Position numbers and translations under genes: made by a program. 64,000 bases of DNA from Shewanella sp. MR-4 (GTDB lineage: Bacteria; Pseudomonadota; Gammaproteobacteria; Enterobacterales; Shewanellaceae). The notes beneath the pieces are model-generated. The model saw only the letters and a list, made by a program, of their open reading frames with translations, did not search any database and was not told where the DNA came from. This document shows, in pieces, positions 61,303 through 64,000 of the stretch. Every line of letters begins with the position of its first letter. Position 1 is the first letter of the stretch. The stretch is from the NCBI RefSeq assembly GCF_000014685.1, contig NC_008321.1, positions 2,787,001-2,851,000 on the forward strand, written 5' to 3'.

Positions 61303-63093
61303 TTAAAAAATAGCCTCGTCGAGCGTTGTTAACATCTCACTTGCCTGCTCCAACTGTTTACGCAGGCTACGGCTTTGCACGGCCCAATACGCCATATAAA
61401 AGTCCGCCGTTTTCAGTTTAGCTTGATAAAAGTCGGTCTCTTGCGTGCCATTTTCGAGCGCAGTCAGGGCAATCTTAGCCATACGAGCCCACATCCACGC
61501 AAGGGCGGTAATGCCAAATAACTCCAGATACGCCATCGATGCCGCGCCGATAATGTCGGGATTGCTCGCTGCATGGGTCGCTAAATAACCACTCGCCTTT
61601 TGTAAATCGGTGGCGCAATCCATTAGCCCGCTCACATAGGGCTGCATTTGCGGATCTTTGCCCTGTGATTGAATGAACTCAGTCACTAGCGCTGACCATT
61701 GCTGCATGGCAGCGCCGCGATCGCTCAGCAGCTTACGCCCAACTAAATCGAGCGCCTGAATGCCATTCGTGCCTTCATAAATCAAAGCGATGCGGCTATC
61801 ACGCACAAACTGCTCCATTCCCCACTCGTGGATATAGCCATGACCGCCAAACACTTGCTGGGCATCCACACAGGCATTAAAGCCACGATTAGTGATAAAG
61901 CCTTTCACCACCGGGGTAAATAACGCCGCTAACTGGGCAGCCACTTTCGCCTTGGCAGGATCGCTATGGCGCTCAGCCTCATCGAGCCACAGTGCCTGCT
62001 GGCCAACGAGTGCACGGGCACCTTCATTAAAGGCTTTTTGCGATAACAACATCCGGCGCACATCACCGTGTACCAAAATCGGATCGGCGGCTTTTTCAGG
62101 CGCTTTAGCGCCACTGATGGCGCGGCTCTGCAATCTGTCCTTGGCATAGGCTAAAGCGTTTTGATAGGCGATTTCGGACACGCCTAACCCCTGCATCCCA
62201 ACACCTAAGCGTGCTTGGTTCATCATGGTAAACATCGCGCGCAACCCTTGGTGGGGTTCGCCGACTAACTCACCGAGTGCCCCCTCAAATACCATCACGC
62301 AGGTTGAGTTGCCATGGATCCCCATTTTGTGCTCAAGACCGCTAGCATAGAGGCTGTTCGCCTCTCCTAAACTACCATCACTGTTCACTAACACTTTGGG
62401 CACGGCAAACAGTGAAATCCCCTTCACACCTTCGGGCGCGTCGGGTAAACGGGCGAGTACCAGATGCACTATGTTATCGGTAAATTGATGGTCACCCGAG
62501 GAAATAAAAATCTTCTCCCCAGTGATGGCAAAGTAGCCGTCCGCCGCGGGAACGGCCTTAGTGCGCAATAGCGCTAAATCGGTTCCGGCATGGGATTCGG
62601 TGAGGTTCATGGTGCCAGTCCATTCACCACTCACTAATTTGGCTAAGTATTTCTGTTTAAGTGCCTCACTGCCGTGGGCGTGAATGGCCGAATAGGCGCC
62701 ATGGGTAAGGCCGGGATACATGGCAAAAGCCATGTTGGTCGAGGTTTGCATCTCGGTGGCAAAAATCCCGACCACTTCGGGCAGTCCTTGACCACCATAG
62801 GCGGGATCGCAGGTCAGTGTCGGCCAGCCATTGTCGACAAATTGCTGATAGGCGTCGGCAAAACCTTCGGGGGTAACCACTTTACTATCCACGAGTTTGC
62901 AGCCCTGCACATCCCCCACGCTATTTAACGGCAACATCACCTCAGTACTGAAATCCGCCATACCTTGAAGGATGGCATCGACCAGATCGGGGGCGATTTC
63001 ATCGAAGCCTTTAAGAGCATCTTGCTGATAAATATGCAACATTTCATCGAGGATAAATTGATAGTCACGTAGTGGTGCTTGATAGACTGGCAT
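61303..63093 (-). CDS. Acyl-CoA dehydrogenase
   Basis: A 596-residue FAD flavoenzyme of the acyl-CoA dehydrogenase family with the longer C-terminal domain (ACDH_C). It opens with YQAPLRDYQFILDEMLHIY. The FAD/substrate blocks GTMNLTESHAGTDLALLRT and YEGTNGIQALDLVGRKLL are clear. The chain length of the substrate cannot be read. It is a single gene, divergent from the mutarotase gene. The length is typical for the long subgroup (about 590-600). Confidence 0.92.
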   Translation of the reverse strand: MPVYQAPLRDYQFILDEMLHIYQQDALKGFDEIAPDLVDAILQGMADFSTEVMLPLNSVGDVQGCKLVDSKVVTPEGFADAYQQFVDNGWPTLTCDPAYGGQGLPEVVGIFATEMQTSTNMAFAMYPGLTHGAYSAIHAHGSEALKQKYLAKLVSGEWTGTMNLTESHAGTDLALLRTKAVPAADGYFAITGEKIFISSGDHQFTDNIVHLVLARLPDAPEGVKGISLFAVPKVLVNSDGSLGEANSLYASGLEHKMGIHGNSTCVMVFEGALGELVGEPHQGLRAMFTMMNQARLGVGMQGLGVSEIAYQNALAYAKDRLQSRAISGAKAPEKAADPILVHGDVRRMLLSQKAFNEGARALVGQQALWLDEAERHSDPAKAKVAAQLAALFTPVVKGFITNRGFNACVDAQQVFGGHGYIHEWGMEQFVRDSRIALIYEGTNGIQALDLVGRKLLSDRGAAMQQWSALVTEFIQSQGKDPQMQPYVSGLMDCATDLQKASGYLATHAASNPDIIGAASMAYLELFGITALAWMWARMAKIALTALENGTQETDFYQAKLKTADFYMAYWAVQSRSLRKQLEQASEMLTTLDEAIF

Positions 63094-63319
63094 AATCGCT
63101 TCCCTTTCTTGTTTTATGGCAATGGACTAAGTGCTCTGACCACTTTAGCTAAATCTGTTGAAAAAGGAAGCATCTGAGACTCTGTGCAGTACTTTTGTTT
63201 ACACAATCGAACAGCGAAACCGTAAATTGATCGCAACAAAGGCTTATGCTCAAGTGCAAAAGTTTGTAAGCTAAGTGTCTGTATTGCTGATACGTCATCA
63301 GGTTGAGGATATTGTTACT

Positions 63320-64000
63320 ATGGGTTCTGTTACCACCAAAAAACACGCAAACGGGCTCGATTATGTCGAAGTAAACACTGCGTTATGCCAAGCAAGGATT
63401 TTTTTACAGGGCGCGCAAATCGACCATTTTCAACCCGTAGGTAAGCCGCCCTTGTTATGGGTGTCTTCGGCGGATGACTATCAACCCGGTAATGGGATCC
63501 GTGGCGGTGTACCCGTCTGCTGGCCTTGGTTTGGCATGAGCAATCAAGCTAATTTTCCACAACATGGTTTTGCCCGTACCCGAATTTGGACACTCGAGTC
63601 GGTTGAGATGCGTAATCAATTGGTGGATTTACGTTTCAGTTTAACGATCAGCGAAGAAGACAAGGTCTTTTGGCCGCATCATACCCAAGTCAACGTCCTC
63701 TTTACCTTAGGTGAAACCTTAAGTATCAGCTTAGTTAACATTAACCTTGGCGATGTGCCCGTTACGCTCACCCAAGCACTACACAGCTATTTTCCGATTG
63801 AAGATATTCACCAGCTTAAGGCCACTGGTTTTAGTGGCGCTCAATATATTGAGTTTGCCGAAGGGCCTTTTCCGCAAACGACAGATGATGTGCTATTTGA
63901 CCGCGAAACCGACCGCGTTTACACCAACCTAGGTCCAGTTCAACACTTACATACGCCCAAAGGTGTGATTGAAGTGAGCCGCGAAAATAGCCACTCGGCC
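63320..64000 (+). CDS. yeaD: D-hexose-6-phosphate mutarotase, N-terminal part (cut by window edge)
   Basis: An aldose 1-epimerase-fold enzyme, YeaD type, that interconverts hexose-6-phosphate anomers. It starts at ATG 63320 (MGSVTTKKHANGLDYVEV) and runs to the window end, 227 codons seen. The conserved block NGIRGGVPVCWPWFGM and HGFARTRIW are the family signatures, and TQALHSYF carries a catalytic-site histidine. The remainder is missing. GAGG lies about 12 bases before the start. The name is by similarity. Confidence 0.88.
   Translation, partial: MGSVTTKKHANGLDYVEVNTALCQARIFLQGAQIDHFQPVGKPPLLWVSSADDYQPGNGIRGGVPVCWPWFGMSNQANFPQHGFARTRIWTLESVEMRNQLVDLRFSLTISEEDKVFWPHHTQVNVLFTLGETLSISLVNINLGDVPVTLTQALHSYFPIEDIHQLKATGFSGAQYIEFAEGPFPQTTDDVLFDRETDRVYTNLGPVQHLHTPKGVIEVSRENSHSA

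Overview
The window reads as a chromosomal segment of a Shewanella-type gammaproteobacterium. This is inferred from gene content: Tol-Pal, BamC, BepA, ArgP/ArgO, a MotY-type flagellar gene, a solute-symporter hybrid kinase beside acs, and an array of tRNA-Lys genes. I could not run a database search, so the species is not fixed. Nothing looks like a prophage, transposon, integron or CRISPR locus. Most genes are core housekeeping genes, packed with strong bidirectional hairpin terminators between convergent units.

Layout. 1-2560 (-): end of an RND efflux operon, with the permease cut by the window edge. 2.9-6.1 kb: dapA-bamC (-) divergent from gcvR-bcp (+). 6.3-7.9 kb: the argO/argP pair. 8.1-12.1 kb: perM, a TusA-like gene, bepA, an ArsC-like gene and a DUF2069 gene; the perM-bepA-arsC order is also known from Escherichia coli. 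12.5-20.1 kb: a large uncharacterised lipoprotein with an HELAH motif, htpX, pepE, a solitary opgG, a possible 49-residue membrane peptide and a predicted outer-membrane barrel. 20.2-25.9 kb: the biotin locus, bioBFCD divergent from bioA across a probable BirA operator. 25.9-31.5 kb: a CrbS-like hybrid kinase divergent from acs. 31.7-35.0 kb: radD, grxA and a DcaP-like porin. 35.2-36.2 kb: nine tandem tRNA-Lys(UUU) units, seven intact and two carrying the same D-loop insertion. 36.35-41.6 kb: the complete ybgC-tolQRAB-pal-cpoB operon. 41.8-43.9 kb: a prolyl oligopeptidase lipoprotein. 44.15-44.42 kb: a probable CRP-linked small RNA gene in a gene-free gap. 44.7-50.4 kb: motY, rnt, a 2-Cys peroxiredoxin, a Na+/H+ antiporter-family gene, an RDD protein and upp. 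50.7-57.3 kb: purMN, nagD-like, an M28 peptidase and asnB. 57.4-64 kb: a patatin-like protein, a Fur-box TonB receptor, an acyl-CoA dehydrogenase and the start of a hexose-6-phosphate mutarotase.

How the parts fit. The envelope is well represented: BamC, BepA and HtpX for quality control, Tol-Pal for outer-membrane constriction, OpgG for periplasmic glucans, plus several barrels. Biotin, lysine, purine, uracil salvage and asparagine synthesis make up the anabolic core. The kinase beside acs suggests local control of acetate use.

The best leads for something undescribed are: (i) a roughly 170-nt structured RNA at 44253-44422, with promoter, terminator and an upstream CRP-like palindrome; (ii) two near-identical 91-nt tRNA-Lys variants inside the tRNA array; (iii) degenerate tandem repeats with 13-15-bp period in several intergenic gaps, including two inside the biotin operon; (iv) the HELAH lipoprotein; and (v) a 21-nt hairpin directly upstream of the start of the Fur-box TonB receptor.
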